Origin: Anaerolineales bacterium
GTDB taxonomy: Bacteria; Chloroflexota; Anaerolineae; Anaerolineales; Villigracilaceae
NCBI GenBank assembly: GCA_015075275.1
Contig: JABTUU010000001.1
Coordinates: 1,527,267 to 1,591,266 of the forward strand
Length of the DNA: 64,000 nt
Reading direction: 5' to 3'
The notes under the pieces are model-generated. The model saw only the letters and a list, made by a program, of their open reading frames with translations, had not been told where the DNA came from and ran no database searches. This document shows, in pieces, positions 50,731-58,898 of this stretch; position 1 is the first letter of the stretch; every line of letters begins with the position of its first letter. A program made the position numbers and the translations under genes.

Positions 50731-52011
50731 ATGCAGCGACAAATTTACTGGCACACCACCGTTCACATGCCGGACAACAGCGTTCGTACGCCTATCCCTG
50801 AAAAAGCGGACGTTGCCATTATCGGAGGCGGGTTTACAGGGTTGAGCGCGGCGCGGACGCTGGCAAAAAACAACATAAATGTTGTCGTACTCGAAGCGGA
50901 GACGATAGGCTGGGGAGCCAGTTCACGCAACGGCGGCATGACGTTAACCGGCTTAAAGCCCGCCATGCAAACGATCCTCAAAACGTATGGGCGAGAACTG
51001 GCTGGAGAATTATTTCAATGCTCGTTAGACGCAGTGGGCTTGGTCGAGCGTATCGTCAAAGAAGAAAATATTAACTGCGGTTTCGCGCGGCGCGGGCATA
51101 TCTTGCTCGCCAATAAACCTAAGCATTTTGAAGCGCTCAAAAAAGACGTTGAATTTATGCAAAAAGAATTCAACTACGAGACCAAATTAATCGCTCCGCA
51201 AGAGTTGAGAGCGGAAATCGGTTCCGAACTGTATTTTGGCGGTTTGCTGGACGAAGTCAGCGGCGGGTTAAACCCGGCGCAATACGCGCGGGGGCTGGCG
51301 GACGCGGCGGAACGGGCTGGGGCAACGCTGTGCGCGCGAGCGCGCGTCATCAAACTGGAGCGCGGTAAGAACGGTTTCTTCCTCCAAACCGCGCGCGGAA
51401 ATTTAAGCGCGGAGAAAGTTCTAGTGGGCACGTCCGGTTATACCGGAGCGCTCGTCAAAAAACTGCAAAGGAGGGTCATTCCGCTCGGCTCGTATATCCT
51501 CGCTACTGAAACGCTGCCAGATGAAGTCGCACGCGAACTGATCCCAAATGAGCGTATGCTCTTTGATTACAAGAATTTTCTCAATTACTTTCGTCTCTGG
51601 GATAAGCGCCTGATCTTCGGCGGACGGGCGGCATTTTTCCCCGAGAACAAAAGGACGCTGGAACAGAGCGGACGAATTCTACGCGACGACATGACGAGAG
51701 TCTACCCGCAGTTGAAAGACGCGAAAGTCGAATATGTGTGGGGCGGCGTCCTCGATTTTACGTTCGACGATATGGCGCACGTGGGCGAAGAAGACGGGAT
51801 TTTCTACGCCTTGGGCTACGCCGGGCATGGTGTGGCGTTGGCGACGTATTTAGGCGCGACGACCGCCGAAGCGTTATTGAAAGGCAACATCCAAGAACAC
51901 CCGTTTGCAAAATTTGCTTTTCCATCCGCACCGTTGGGACTGTACAACGGTTTTCCATGGTTTCTACCATTTGCGGGCGCGTGGCACAAGATTTTAGATT
52001 GGACGGGGTGA
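50731..52011 (+). CDS. FAD-dependent amine oxidase-like oxidoreductase (DAO family), copy 2
   Basis: 426 residues. The ATG at 50731 is 9-10 bp after AAAAGGA; the earlier ATG at 50722 is too close to that site. FAD motif VAIIGGGFTGLSAARTLAKNNINVVVLEAETIGWGASSRNGGM, middle region GGLLDEVSGGLNPAQYARGLADAAERAGA, and C-terminal FYALGYAGHGVALATYLGATTAE match gamma-glutamylputrescine oxidase-like enzymes. It is a distant paralogue of the gene at 24446. It likely oxidises an amine to an aldehyde, upstream of the aldehyde dehydrogenases in this genome. Confidence 0.85.
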   Translation: MQRQIYWHTTVHMPDNSVRTPIPEKADVAIIGGGFTGLSAARTLAKNNINVVVLEAETIGWGASSRNGGMTLTGLKPAMQTILKTYGRELAGELFQCSLDAVGLVERIVKEENINCGFARRGHILLANKPKHFEALKKDVEFMQKEFNYETKLIAPQELRAEIGSELYFGGLLDEVSGGLNPAQYARGLADAAERAGATLCARARVIKLERGKNGFFLQTARGNLSAEKVLVGTSGYTGALVKKLQRRVIPLGSYILATETLPDEVARELIPNERMLFDYKNFLNYFRLWDKRLIFGGRAAFFPENKRTLEQSGRILRDDMTRVYPQLKDAKVEYVWGGVLDFTFDDMAHVGEEDGIFYALGYAGHGVALATYLGATTAEALLKGNIQEHPFAKFAFPSAPLGLYNGFPWFLPFAGAWHKILDWTG

Positions 52012-52036
52012 ACTAAGAGAAGAGAAAACAACTGGG

Positions 52037-52063
52037 AGACTCCTCGCTTTGCTCGGAGTGACA
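52037..52063. repeat. Short REP-like palindrome (CCTCGCTTTGCTCGGAGTGACA type)
   Basis: GAGACTCCTCGCTTTGCTCGG then AGTGACA, with ACTCC/GGAGT arms. This 'cgctttgctcgg' word recurs as an intergenic palindrome in many bacterial genomes. It lies between the FAD oxidase and acs. Confidence 0.6.
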
Positions 52064-52120
52064 TATCAGATAAATAGTATTAGAATAGAAAAATATCTCT
52101 AACTTACCTAGGAGTTGCGC

Positions 52121-54019
52121 ATGGCGACGAAGAAGGAATTAGAAGGCGAGGTCTTTTATCCATCTGAGCAGGTTGTGGCGCAGGCGCGCGTAAAAGATTG
52201 GGACGCGCTGGCGAAGAAAGCGGATAAAGATTTTACGGGCTTTTGGGCGGACGAGGCTTCAGAGCTTGAATGGTTCAAGAAGTGGGATAAAGTTCTCGAC
52301 GATTCAAACAAACCTTTCTACAAATGGTTCACCGGCGGGAAAGTAAATATCGTCCATAATTGCATTGACCGACATTTAAAAACACATCGTAAAAACCAAC
52401 TGGCGCTCATCTGGGAATCGGAAGACGGCAAAGAGACCCGCTCGTTCTCCTATTTTGCGATGAACCGCGAAGTGACGCGCATGGCGAACATCATCAAAGC
52501 CATGGGCGTGCGCAAAGGCGACCGCGTGACCATCTACATGGGGCGCATCCCTGAGATCGCGTTTGCCATGCTGGCGTGCGCCAAAATCGGCGCGGTGCAT
52601 TCGGTGGTCTTCGGCGGCTTTTCAGCAGACGCGCTGCGCGGGCGCATCGAAGACAGCGATTCCAAATTAGTCGTCACGCAAGACGGCAACTTCTTGAACG
52701 GCAAGATCATTGAACTCAAACGCACGGTGGATGAAGCAGTCAAAAAATGCCCGTCAGTAGAGAACGTGCTAGTGATTCGTCGCACCGGGCACGAAATCGA
52801 AATGGATCCACTCCGCGATCATTGGTATCACGAAATGGAAAAACTTCCCATCGCCAACGGTAAATGCGCCACCGAAGAAATGGATGCGGAAGATCCGCTT
52901 TATATTCTTTACACCAGCGGCTCGACCGGCAAACCGAAAGCCGTTTTACATGTGCATGGCGGCTACATGGTCGGTATTTACTCCACGCTCAAATATGTCT
53001 TCGACGCGCAAGACGGCGATCGCTACTGGTGCGCCGCCGATCCCGGCTGGGTGACGGGACACTCGTACATCGTGTATGGTCCCCTACTGGTCGGCGCCAC
53101 GTCCTTCATGTTCGAAGGCGGACCCGCCTACCCGTATCCCAATCGCTGGTGGCAATGCGTGGAACGCTACGGCATCACAATTCTCTACACTGCCCCAACC
53201 GCCATTCGCGGCTTGATGCGCTTCGGCGAAGCCTGGCCCAACAAGCACGATCTTTCATCGTTGCGTTTGCTCGGCAGCGTCGGCGAACCGATCAACCCCG
53301 AAGCGTGGAAGTGGTATCACCGCGTTATCGGCAAGGAGCGCTGCCCGGTAATGGATACCTGGTGGCAAACCGAAACGGGCATGTTTATGATCACGCCCAT
53401 ACCAGTTATGCCGCTCAAACCGGGCAGCGGCACAAAACCTTTCTTTGGGATTCGGGCTGAGATTCTCAACGACGCCGGCGAACTCGTGAAAGACGGAGAC
53501 GAAGGCTACCTCGTTATCACGCGACCATGGCCCGCCATGTTGCGCACCATTTACGGCGACGCAGAGCGTTATGTCAACCAGTATTGGTCTAAATTTCCGG
53601 GCAAATATCTCGCCGGGGATTCCGCTCGCCGCGACGCGGACGGTTATTACTGGATCATCGGGCGCGTAGACGATGTGATCAACGTCTCTGGGCACCGGCT
53701 CGGAACGGCGGAGATCGAATCGGCGCTGGTCAGTCATCCCGCCGTCGCCGAAGCCGCAGCTATCGGTTTGCCGCACGAGGTTAAAGGGACGGGCATTCAC
53801 GTCTTCTGCTTGCTGCGCGCCGGCGTCGTCCCTTCCGACGCGCTAAGCGAGGAACTCCGTCAGCATGTCTCAAAAGTCATCAGTCCTATCGCTCGCCCGG
53901 AAGAGGTGAAATTCCTCGACAAACTGCCCAAGACGCGCTCCGGCAAGATCATGCGCCGCGTGCTGAAAGCTAGAATGCAGGGCTTACCCGAAGGCGATTT
54001 AAGTACGTTGGAAGATTAA
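52121..54019 (+). CDS. acs: Acetyl-CoA synthetase (AMP-forming)
   Basis: 632 residues from the ATG at 52121 (AGGAG 8 bp upstream). It activates acetate to acetyl-CoA via acetyl-AMP. N-terminal ACAS_N region, then [39 protein letters not shown], core P-loop [66 protein letters not shown], and the C-terminal acetylation-site motif [11 protein letters not shown]. Full length. It probably feeds acetate units into the citrate synthase step and may be controlled by the sirtuin at 6213. Confidence 0.96.
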   Translation: MATKKELEGEVFYPSEQVVAQARVKDWDALAKKADKDFTGFWADEASELEWFKKWDKVLDDSNKPFYKWFTGGKVNIVHNCIDRHLKTHRKNQLALIWESEDGKETRSFSYFAMNREVTRMANIIKAMGVRKGDRVTIYMGRIPEIAFAMLACAKIGAVHSVVFGGFSADALRGRIEDSDSKLVVTQDGNFLNGKIIELKRTVDEAVKKCPSVENVLVIRRTGHEIEMDPLRDHWYHEMEKLPIANGKCATEEMDAEDPLYILYTSGSTGKPKAVLHVHGGYMVGIYSTLKYVFDAQDGDRYWCAADPGWVTGHSYIVYGPLLVGATSFMFEGGPAYPYPNRWWQCVERYGITILYTAPTAIRGLMRFGEAWPNKHDLSSLRLLGSVGEPINPEAWKWYHRVIGKERCPVMDTWWQTETGMFMITPIPVMPLKPGSGTKPFFGIRAEILNDAGELVKDGDEGYLVITRPWPAMLRTIYGDAERYVNQYWSKFPGKYLAGDSARRDADGYYWIIGRVDDVINVSGHRLGTAEIESALVSHPAVAEAAAIGLPHEVKGTGIHVFCLLRAGVVPSDALSEELRQHVSKVISPIARPEEVKFLDKLPKTRSGKIMRRVLKARMQGLPEGDLSTLED

Positions 54020-54100
54020 GAGACACAGCGAAGGGCTGTACGATTCCCGCATTGCAAAAACCGGCGCAGGGTCGCTCTCGCTATGCCTGTCGGCGTCTAG

Positions 54101-54106
54101 TATAAT
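54101..54106 (+). promoter_or_regulatory. -10 element giving a leaderless transcript
   Basis: TATAAT ends 6 bp before an ATG (54113) that opens an 11-codon ORF. No Shine-Dalgarno is visible before it. Confidence 0.5.
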
Positions 54107-54112
54107 CGCTTG

Positions 54113-54148
54113 ATGAAACAGGAATTTATCAACGTCAATCCGAAATGA
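54113..54148 (+). CDS. Putative 11-codon leader ORF coupled to the DUF1684 gene
   Basis: ATG AAA CAG ... AAA TGA encodes MKQEFINVNPK. Its stop overlaps the ATG at 54145 as ATGA. Positioned right after a -10 box, it would be translated from a leaderless mRNA and hand ribosomes to a gene that lacks its own ribosome site. Inference from arrangement only; product probably has no independent function. Confidence 0.4.
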   Translation: MKQEFINVNPK

Positions 54149-54996
54149 GTCTTATTATGACCAGTGAAAAATATCTAAAGAACGTGTATATGTGGCGCGA
54201 AGAAATGGATGATAACCTACGGCGAGAGAACGGCTGGCTCGCGCTAGCGGGATTATTCTGGCTTCGTCAAGGCAAAAACATTGTCGGTTCAGCGCCCGAT
54301 GCGGACATTCTGCTTCCGAAGCGCGCGCCGGCAAAGTTAGGCGTGTTTGAGTTCGACGGCTCCAACGTCGCCATCCAGATCGAAGCAAGCCTGCCGGTCG
54401 AGATTAACGGCGTCGAGGCTAAATCTGCCGCGCTCAGCGCCGACGAAGAGAATGTCCCATCCTTCATCACGTTCGATAATATGCGCATGGTCGTTGTGCG
54501 CCGTTCTAAAGGTGTGGGCATCCGTTTGTGGGATAACACCCGCGAAGACAGAAACGTCTATCCGCCCCGCGAGTGGTATGCGGTGAAAGATGAATATCTA
54601 GTTCCCGCTACATACACGAAATATGAAACGCCGCAGATCGTCAAAATGCCCGATATCCTCGGTTCGATCCTCGACGAGCAAATGCATGGTTATGTATCGT
54701 TCGAGTTGAACGGTCAACAACGCGAACTGATGGCGCAGGAACTGCCCGATCGCCGCCTGTTCATCCAATTTATGGATGAGACGAACAATCAGTCCACCTA
54801 TCCTTCAGGGCGCTATCACCACACTGATCCGCATGAAAATGGAAGCGTTTTCATTGATTTCAATAAAGCCTATAGCCCGCCATGCTCTTTTACCGAGTAC
54901 GCCACCTGTACATTCCCGCCGCAAGAGAATCATTTACAAACCGCGGTCGAAGCGGGCGAGCTCTATACCGACTATCAACGCAAGCGCCATCATTAA
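54145..54996 (+). CDS. DUF1684 domain protein
   Basis: 283 residues. The DUF1684 (COG3358) pattern is clear: WREEMDDNLRRENGWLALAGLFWLRQGKNIVGSAPDADILLP at the start, a central strand GIRLWDNTREDRNVYPPREWY, and C-terminal RRLFIQFMDETNNQSTYPSGRYHH, then NKAYSPPCSFTEYATCTFPPQENHL. It is soluble, without a signal. Biochemical role unknown in the family. A start at 54157 (MTSEKYLKN) is also possible. Convergent with the ECF T component. Confidence 0.85.
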   Translation: MSLIMTSEKYLKNVYMWREEMDDNLRRENGWLALAGLFWLRQGKNIVGSAPDADILLPKRAPAKLGVFEFDGSNVAIQIEASLPVEINGVEAKSAALSADEENVPSFITFDNMRMVVVRRSKGVGIRLWDNTREDRNVYPPREWYAVKDEYLVPATYTKYETPQIVKMPDILGSILDEQMHGYVSFELNGQQRELMAQELPDRRLFIQFMDETNNQSTYPSGRYHHTDPHENGSVFIDFNKAYSPPCSFTEYATCTFPPQENHLQTAVEAGELYTDYQRKRHH

Positions 54997-55003
54997 ATAA
55001 AAA

Positions 55004-55032
55004 GACATTCCGTTTATCAAAGGCGGAATGTC
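55004..55032 (-). terminator. Terminator of the ECF transporter operon
   Basis: A 9-bp perfect stem GACATTCCG/CGGAATGTC with an 11-nt loop. On the minus strand it is followed by TTTTTATTTAA, so it primarily ends the leftward ECF operon. Confidence 0.8.
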
Positions 55033-55053
55033 GCATTAACCGTAAAATTAGCG

Positions 55054-55911
55054 TTATAAGGCGGTTGGCGCCCAGAACATCCCATATCCTGTAAAGCCGA
55101 GAGCGAGCGAGCCGACAAGTAGGATGACGCCAACCCAGATTAAAATTCGATCGCGCGTTTTGCGTTCCAGCACATCAATCCATGTGCGCGGTCCGATTCC
55201 AAAAGCACGCAAATCCATCGCGTCAATAATATCTTCGCTGCCGATGATCGCATGGATCACGACCGGCACGAAGATAGGTCCCATTTTACGAACTTGTTCG
55301 ATCAACCCGCCGCTAAAATGCTCTAACTCATAGCCGCGCGCGCGTTGCGCATCCACCGTCAACTGAAAATCGCGCGCAAACGTGGGGATGAAGCGCATGG
55401 TCAGATCCATCGCGTATGCAAATTTATCGTTGAGTCCCAATCCTTTGAAGGTAACGCCGTACAAGGCAGGATTGAGAGAAAAAGGGATCAACACGGTCAT
55501 AATCGCCATGCTGGCGACGCGGGTAAATTGACTCAGGGCGAAGAAAATTCGTTCGACGGTGATGTCGAGCGCGGGCGTCCATCCGAGGATGGAAAAAGAC
55601 GCTTCAAAACGGCGGATAAGATGCTCTTCTGCATACACTTCCACCCCGCCGCGCCCCGTTAAAAAAGTCATGATGGAAAAGAAAAAGACAAATCCGACAA
55701 TAAACAAAAACGAACGGCGAATCTCCCGCCATTGAATGCGCGAAGAGATCAGCGTAAAGACAGCAAAAGCCAGAAAGGGGATCAGGTAGCGAACGTCCCA
55801 GAACGTAAGCGTGGAGAATAGAAAGCAAACATAAAAGATCAGCCAAGCGCGCGGATCAAAACTTTGGATGAAAGAGCGTTCGCGTTTACGGTATCGCCAA
55901 GGAATGAGCAT
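55054..55911 (-). CDS. ECF transporter T component (EcfT/CbiQ family)
   Basis: 285 residues with about six membrane helices. Coupling-helix motifs AQRARGYELEHFSGG and MDLRAFGIGPR are the two conserved Ala-Arg-Gly type motifs that contact the ATPases. 'DLTMRFIPTFARDFQLTVDAQRARG' is diagnostic. It couples ATP hydrolysis to toppling of the S component for vitamin or metal uptake. Last gene of the operon; terminator after. Confidence 0.9.
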   Translation of the reverse strand: MLIPWRYRKRERSFIQSFDPRAWLIFYVCFLFSTLTFWDVRYLIPFLAFAVFTLISSRIQWREIRRSFLFIVGFVFFFSIMTFLTGRGGVEVYAEEHLIRRFEASFSILGWTPALDITVERIFFALSQFTRVASMAIMTVLIPFSLNPALYGVTFKGLGLNDKFAYAMDLTMRFIPTFARDFQLTVDAQRARGYELEHFSGGLIEQVRKMGPIFVPVVIHAIIGSEDIIDAMDLRAFGIGPRTWIDVLERKTRDRILIWVGVILLVGSLALGFTGYGMFWAPTAL

Positions 55912-55959
55912 ATTATATTTCGCTTGCCGGGGACGCGCCCCGGCAAGCCTTAAATTTTA

Positions 55960-56697
55960 TTATCTACCGGATTGTTTCTGCACCGCTGCATATGCGACGA
56001 CAAGCAGCGGCACGAGAATGGCAGCAAAGATCAAGTTTGGTCCAGCCGCAGGCAGGAATTCGCCTACAATAGCCGTAACGAAACTGTAGCCATTAATCCA
56101 AATATCAGAGAGCGCGGCGTAACCGATGCCAATCAAGTTGCCAAGCATGCCCCATGTGACCGCAGCGGCTACGTCAACATTTTTGCCAAACCCAAAGCGA
56201 ACCGCCAACACTAGAATAAAGCCGATCAATACGGAAATGCCGGCGGTTAACGCGATAGGCTGGTCGCCGTAGACGTCTCTAGCGGGGTCAAAAAACATCA
56301 TGTTCGTCTCAGAGCTATTCATGAAATAGAGAACGGTCGCCAAAGCGGTCAAGACGCCGCCAATCCACAGGACGGCATTCGCGCTGCGTTTGCGGTCAGA
56401 GAACAGAGCGGGCAAGCCGGCGATAAAACCGATCAAGCCATTACCCACGCTCCACTGAGGAGACAAGCCAAAGCCGGAGATCGCATCGCCGAAGGTATTG
56501 CCGACAATACCAGTGAAAAATCCGACGACGGGACCAAACGCATAACCGAAGAACATCGGAATAGCGACCGCAGGGCGCAAAGCCACTTGGCTCAACGACG
56601 GCACAACGAATACAGTGGCATTGAAAAACCACGAGAACACAGCGTACAGCGCCGCGCCGATCGCCATCCAAACTACCTGACGCGTACCACTTCCCAT
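55960..56697 (-). CDS. ECF transporter S component (substrate-binding membrane subunit)
   Basis: 245 residues, six membrane helices. The start VVWMAIGAALYAVFSWFF and the segment ALRPAVAIPMFFGYAFGPVVGFFTGIVGNTFGDAISGFGLSPQWSVGNGLIGFIAGLPAL are typical S-unit features (small side chains in helix 1, GPxxG). No riboswitch was seen upstream, so the vitamin cannot be named. Its start overlaps the small membrane gene by 25 bp, showing tight coupling. Confidence 0.88.
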   Translation of the reverse strand: MGSGTRQVVWMAIGAALYAVFSWFFNATVFVVPSLSQVALRPAVAIPMFFGYAFGPVVGFFTGIVGNTFGDAISGFGLSPQWSVGNGLIGFIAGLPALFSDRKRSANAVLWIGGVLTALATVLYFMNSSETNMMFFDPARDVYGDQPIALTAGISVLIGFILVLAVRFGFGKNVDVAAAVTWGMLGNLIGIGYAALSDIWINGYSFVTAIVGEFLPAAGPNLIFAAILVPLLVVAYAAVQKQSGR

Positions 56698-56900
56698 GCG
56701 TTATTTTCTTTTGTAGCGGCGTACACCGCATAGACGATCAGCAGCCCGATGAACATAAATCCCAAACGTAAGCCGAGCGTAGCTTGTTCTACTTGAAAAT
56801 TCTCTATCTTTAACGCATTCCCTAGAAATAGGATCAAGAACAACATGATCGCCAAAATCCCAGCCAGAGAATACAGCATACTGCGTAAATTCTTAGACAT
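56673..56900 (-). CDS. Small two-helix membrane protein in the ECF operon
   Basis: 75 residues from the ATG at 56900 (AGGAG 7-8 bp upstream). Helices at about 10-28 (LAGILAIMLFLILFLGNAL) and 43-62 (LGLRLGFMFIGLLIVYAVYAA), then a short polar tail. It sits between the ATPase and the S component and overlaps the latter by 25 bp. Not one of the four standard ECF subunits; perhaps an accessory or stabilising subunit. No family recognised. Confidence 0.75.
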   Translation of the reverse strand: MSKNLRSMLYSLAGILAIMLFLILFLGNALKIENFQVEQATLGLRLGFMFIGLLIVYAVYAATKENNAWEVVRVR

Positions 56901-56956
56901 TTTTCTTCTCCTCATATTGTGTTATGGCAAGCGGCGAATGTTTTCGCAACGCTTGT

Positions 56957-58576
56957 TTACAAATGCGCCAACGCTTCGGCTCGCATAAATTTCCCTGTTT
57001 CGCCAAGGCGTTCCAAATTAAGCCTCAGCAGCGAAGTGGGCGCTAGGCGGTTGGCTTTTAGTCGGTCAAAATCGCGCAAGACATCCTGCGGTCTGCCATC
57101 GGCGACGAGTCGTCCATCGTTCACGATCAATACACGGTTGGCGTAAATGACCGCTAAATCCACATCATGTGTAATGAAAAGGATCGCTTCGAACGAAGGC
57201 AGTTGCAAAATTGAATCCATGAAGTTTATATAATTTTGATAATCTTGCCCGGCGGTCGGTTCATCCATCACAAGGATTTTTGACTGCATTGCCAGAATCG
57301 CGGCGATGCTCACCCGTTTTTGCTGGCCAAACGATAACGCTAGCGGCGGGTCGTTCTCTTTATCGGATAGGTTCACAATTCTTAGCGCTTCTTTCACCTC
57401 CATTTCAATCCGCTCGTCTGAATGCCGCAAATTTGTAGGACCAAACGCCAATTCTTCCCGCACGGTCGGCGCGAACAACATGTGGCTTGGGCTCTGGAAC
57501 ACATATCCCAAGACGCTTGCGATTTGCGCGACGCTGATTTCCTTGGTATCGCGTCCATTTACCAGCACGCGCCCCGCTTTCGGCTTGAGCAAACCAATCG
57601 CATGTTTAACGAAAGTTGTCTTGCCCGCGCCGTTGGGTCCCAAGACGGCAATCACATCGCCGCGCTTGATCTTCAAGTTAAGGCCGTGAAGGACTTCGAC
57701 GTTAGAATCGTATCCGAATGCAACATTCTCAAACTCGACGATGGCTTCATCGTTCGAGACGGCAGACGCTGCGCCCGGCAGGAGGTTAATCTCCTCGGGA
57801 GGCGTTTCCGCCTTGGCGCGCTCAACGATGACGTTCGCCGGCAACTTTACCTCACGAAAGCTCGCCACATTAAATAACCCCGCCGCATCTCCCAAGTAAC
57901 GAATTTCTCCGCTATCCATGAGCATTACGCGTTCCGGCTTAATCCGCAGCACGTCTTCGACGCGGTGCTCGACCATCAAGATGGCAATGCCCTGATCGGC
58001 GAGAAAACGCGCTGTATCTAATGCATCTTGAGCCGAAGCGGGGTCGAGGCTTGCCAGCGGCTCGTCGAGCAACAAGATAGACGGTCGCATTGCCAATATG
58101 CCCGCCAACGCTAGTTTTTGCTTTTCGCCGCCCGAAAGGCTAAAGGTCTCGCGTTCGCGCAGATGAAATATCTTCAAGAAGGTCAGCGCTTCATCCACGC
58201 GTTGAAAGATCTCTTCGCGCGGAATATTCAGGTTTTCCAGCCCGAAAGCGACTTCGTTCACCACCTTCGTTCCAAGGATCTGCCGTTCGGGGTCTTGAAG
58301 CGCCGTTCCGATCTTCTGTGAAATTTGTGAAAGTTTCCAACTTTGAATATCTTTGCCAAATACGGCGACGCGTCCGTTGATCTCGCCTTTATAAGAGCGC
58401 GGCGCCAGCCCATTCAAACAGCGGATCAGCGTCGTTTTGCCGCAGCCGCTTGCGCCGGCGATCAAAAGGATTTCGCCCGCACGCACATCGAACGAAATAT
58501 TTCGGATCGCAGTTTCCTGACGATCGCGATAACGAAAAGATAGATCTTTAACAGCCAGCGGCAACGCTTCGGTCAT
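56957..58576 (-). CDS. ECF transporter fused tandem ATP-binding protein (EcfA-EcfA')
   Basis: 539 residues with two complete ABC ATPase domains. NBD1: GASGCGKTTLIRCLNG, FSLSGGEKQKLALAG, ILLLDEPLASLD. NBD2 (about from residue 290): GPNGAGKTTFVKHAIG, ALSFGQQKRVSIA, ILVMDEPTAGQD. NBD2's signature has SFGQQ instead of SGGxQ, common in one partner of ECF pairs. The fusion replaces separate EcfA1 and EcfA2. First major gene; its ATG overlaps the stop of a 25-codon ORF as ATGA. Confidence 0.92.
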   Translation of the reverse strand: MTEALPLAVKDLSFRYRDRQETAIRNISFDVRAGEILLIAGASGCGKTTLIRCLNGLAPRSYKGEINGRVAVFGKDIQSWKLSQISQKIGTALQDPERQILGTKVVNEVAFGLENLNIPREEIFQRVDEALTFLKIFHLRERETFSLSGGEKQKLALAGILAMRPSILLLDEPLASLDPASAQDALDTARFLADQGIAILMVEHRVEDVLRIKPERVMLMDSGEIRYLGDAAGLFNVASFREVKLPANVIVERAKAETPPEEINLLPGAASAVSNDEAIVEFENVAFGYDSNVEVLHGLNLKIKRGDVIAVLGPNGAGKTTFVKHAIGLLKPKAGRVLVNGRDTKEISVAQIASVLGYVFQSPSHMLFAPTVREELAFGPTNLRHSDERIEMEVKEALRIVNLSDKENDPPLALSFGQQKRVSIAAILAMQSKILVMDEPTAGQDYQNYINFMDSILQLPSFEAILFITHDVDLAVIYANRVLIVNDGRLVADGRPQDVLRDFDRLKANRLAPTSLLRLNLERLGETGKFMRAEALAHL

Positions 58577-58650
58577 GAGAGCGAAGCCTCGCTTACATAT
58601 TCCATAGTCCCGCCTTTCATGCCAAAATTAATCAACAGGGCAGTCGCCAT
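58573..58650 (-). CDS. 25-codon leader ORF upstream of the ECF ATPase
   Basis: ATG at 58650 with a strong AAAGGAG 8-9 bp upstream, 25 codons starting MATALLINFGMKGG and ending in a TGA that overlaps the ATPase ATG. The ATPase itself has no ribosome site, so it must be reached by coupling. The peptide is neither clearly membrane-spanning nor a known leader (no run of His, Trp, Thr etc.). It could be a small protein or purely a coupling device. Confidence 0.6.
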   Translation of the reverse strand: MATALLINFGMKGGTMEYVSEASLS

Positions 58651-58682
58651 CAGCGCGCTCTCCTTTTAACTTAATTGCGTCT

Positions 58683-58711
58683 ATTATAAGACAAGGAACG
58701 GTTTTATAGAC
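58683..58711 (-). promoter_or_regulatory. Promoter region of the ECF operon with inverted repeat
   Basis: A consensus TATAAT (minus strand, 58688-58683) lies about 35 bp upstream of the leader ORF; the -35 is weak. GTCTAT (58711-58706) and ATAGAC (58684-58679) form an inverted repeat that spans the -35 to -10 region, a possible operator. Confidence 0.5.
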
Positions 58712-58898
58712 ATTAAATCTCCTTGCGCGAACACGCTCGCCAAGCGCATAAACTATAAGGCAACGTCTTTGACGACTGCTTTATCCTACGCTATACTACA
58801 AGCGTTTCAGAAAAGACGCTGCAACCGGCGTAAGATTTCTCGCCCGCTCGCTCGTCAGACTCTAAAATATCCAACATAATTATTCATACGGAGGAAAA

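Noticed and set aside
58651..58898. Vitamin riboswitch upstream of the ECF operon
   Set aside because: I looked for TPP, FMN, cobalamin and preQ1 conserved cores on the minus strand and found none; only the promoter with an inverted repeat.
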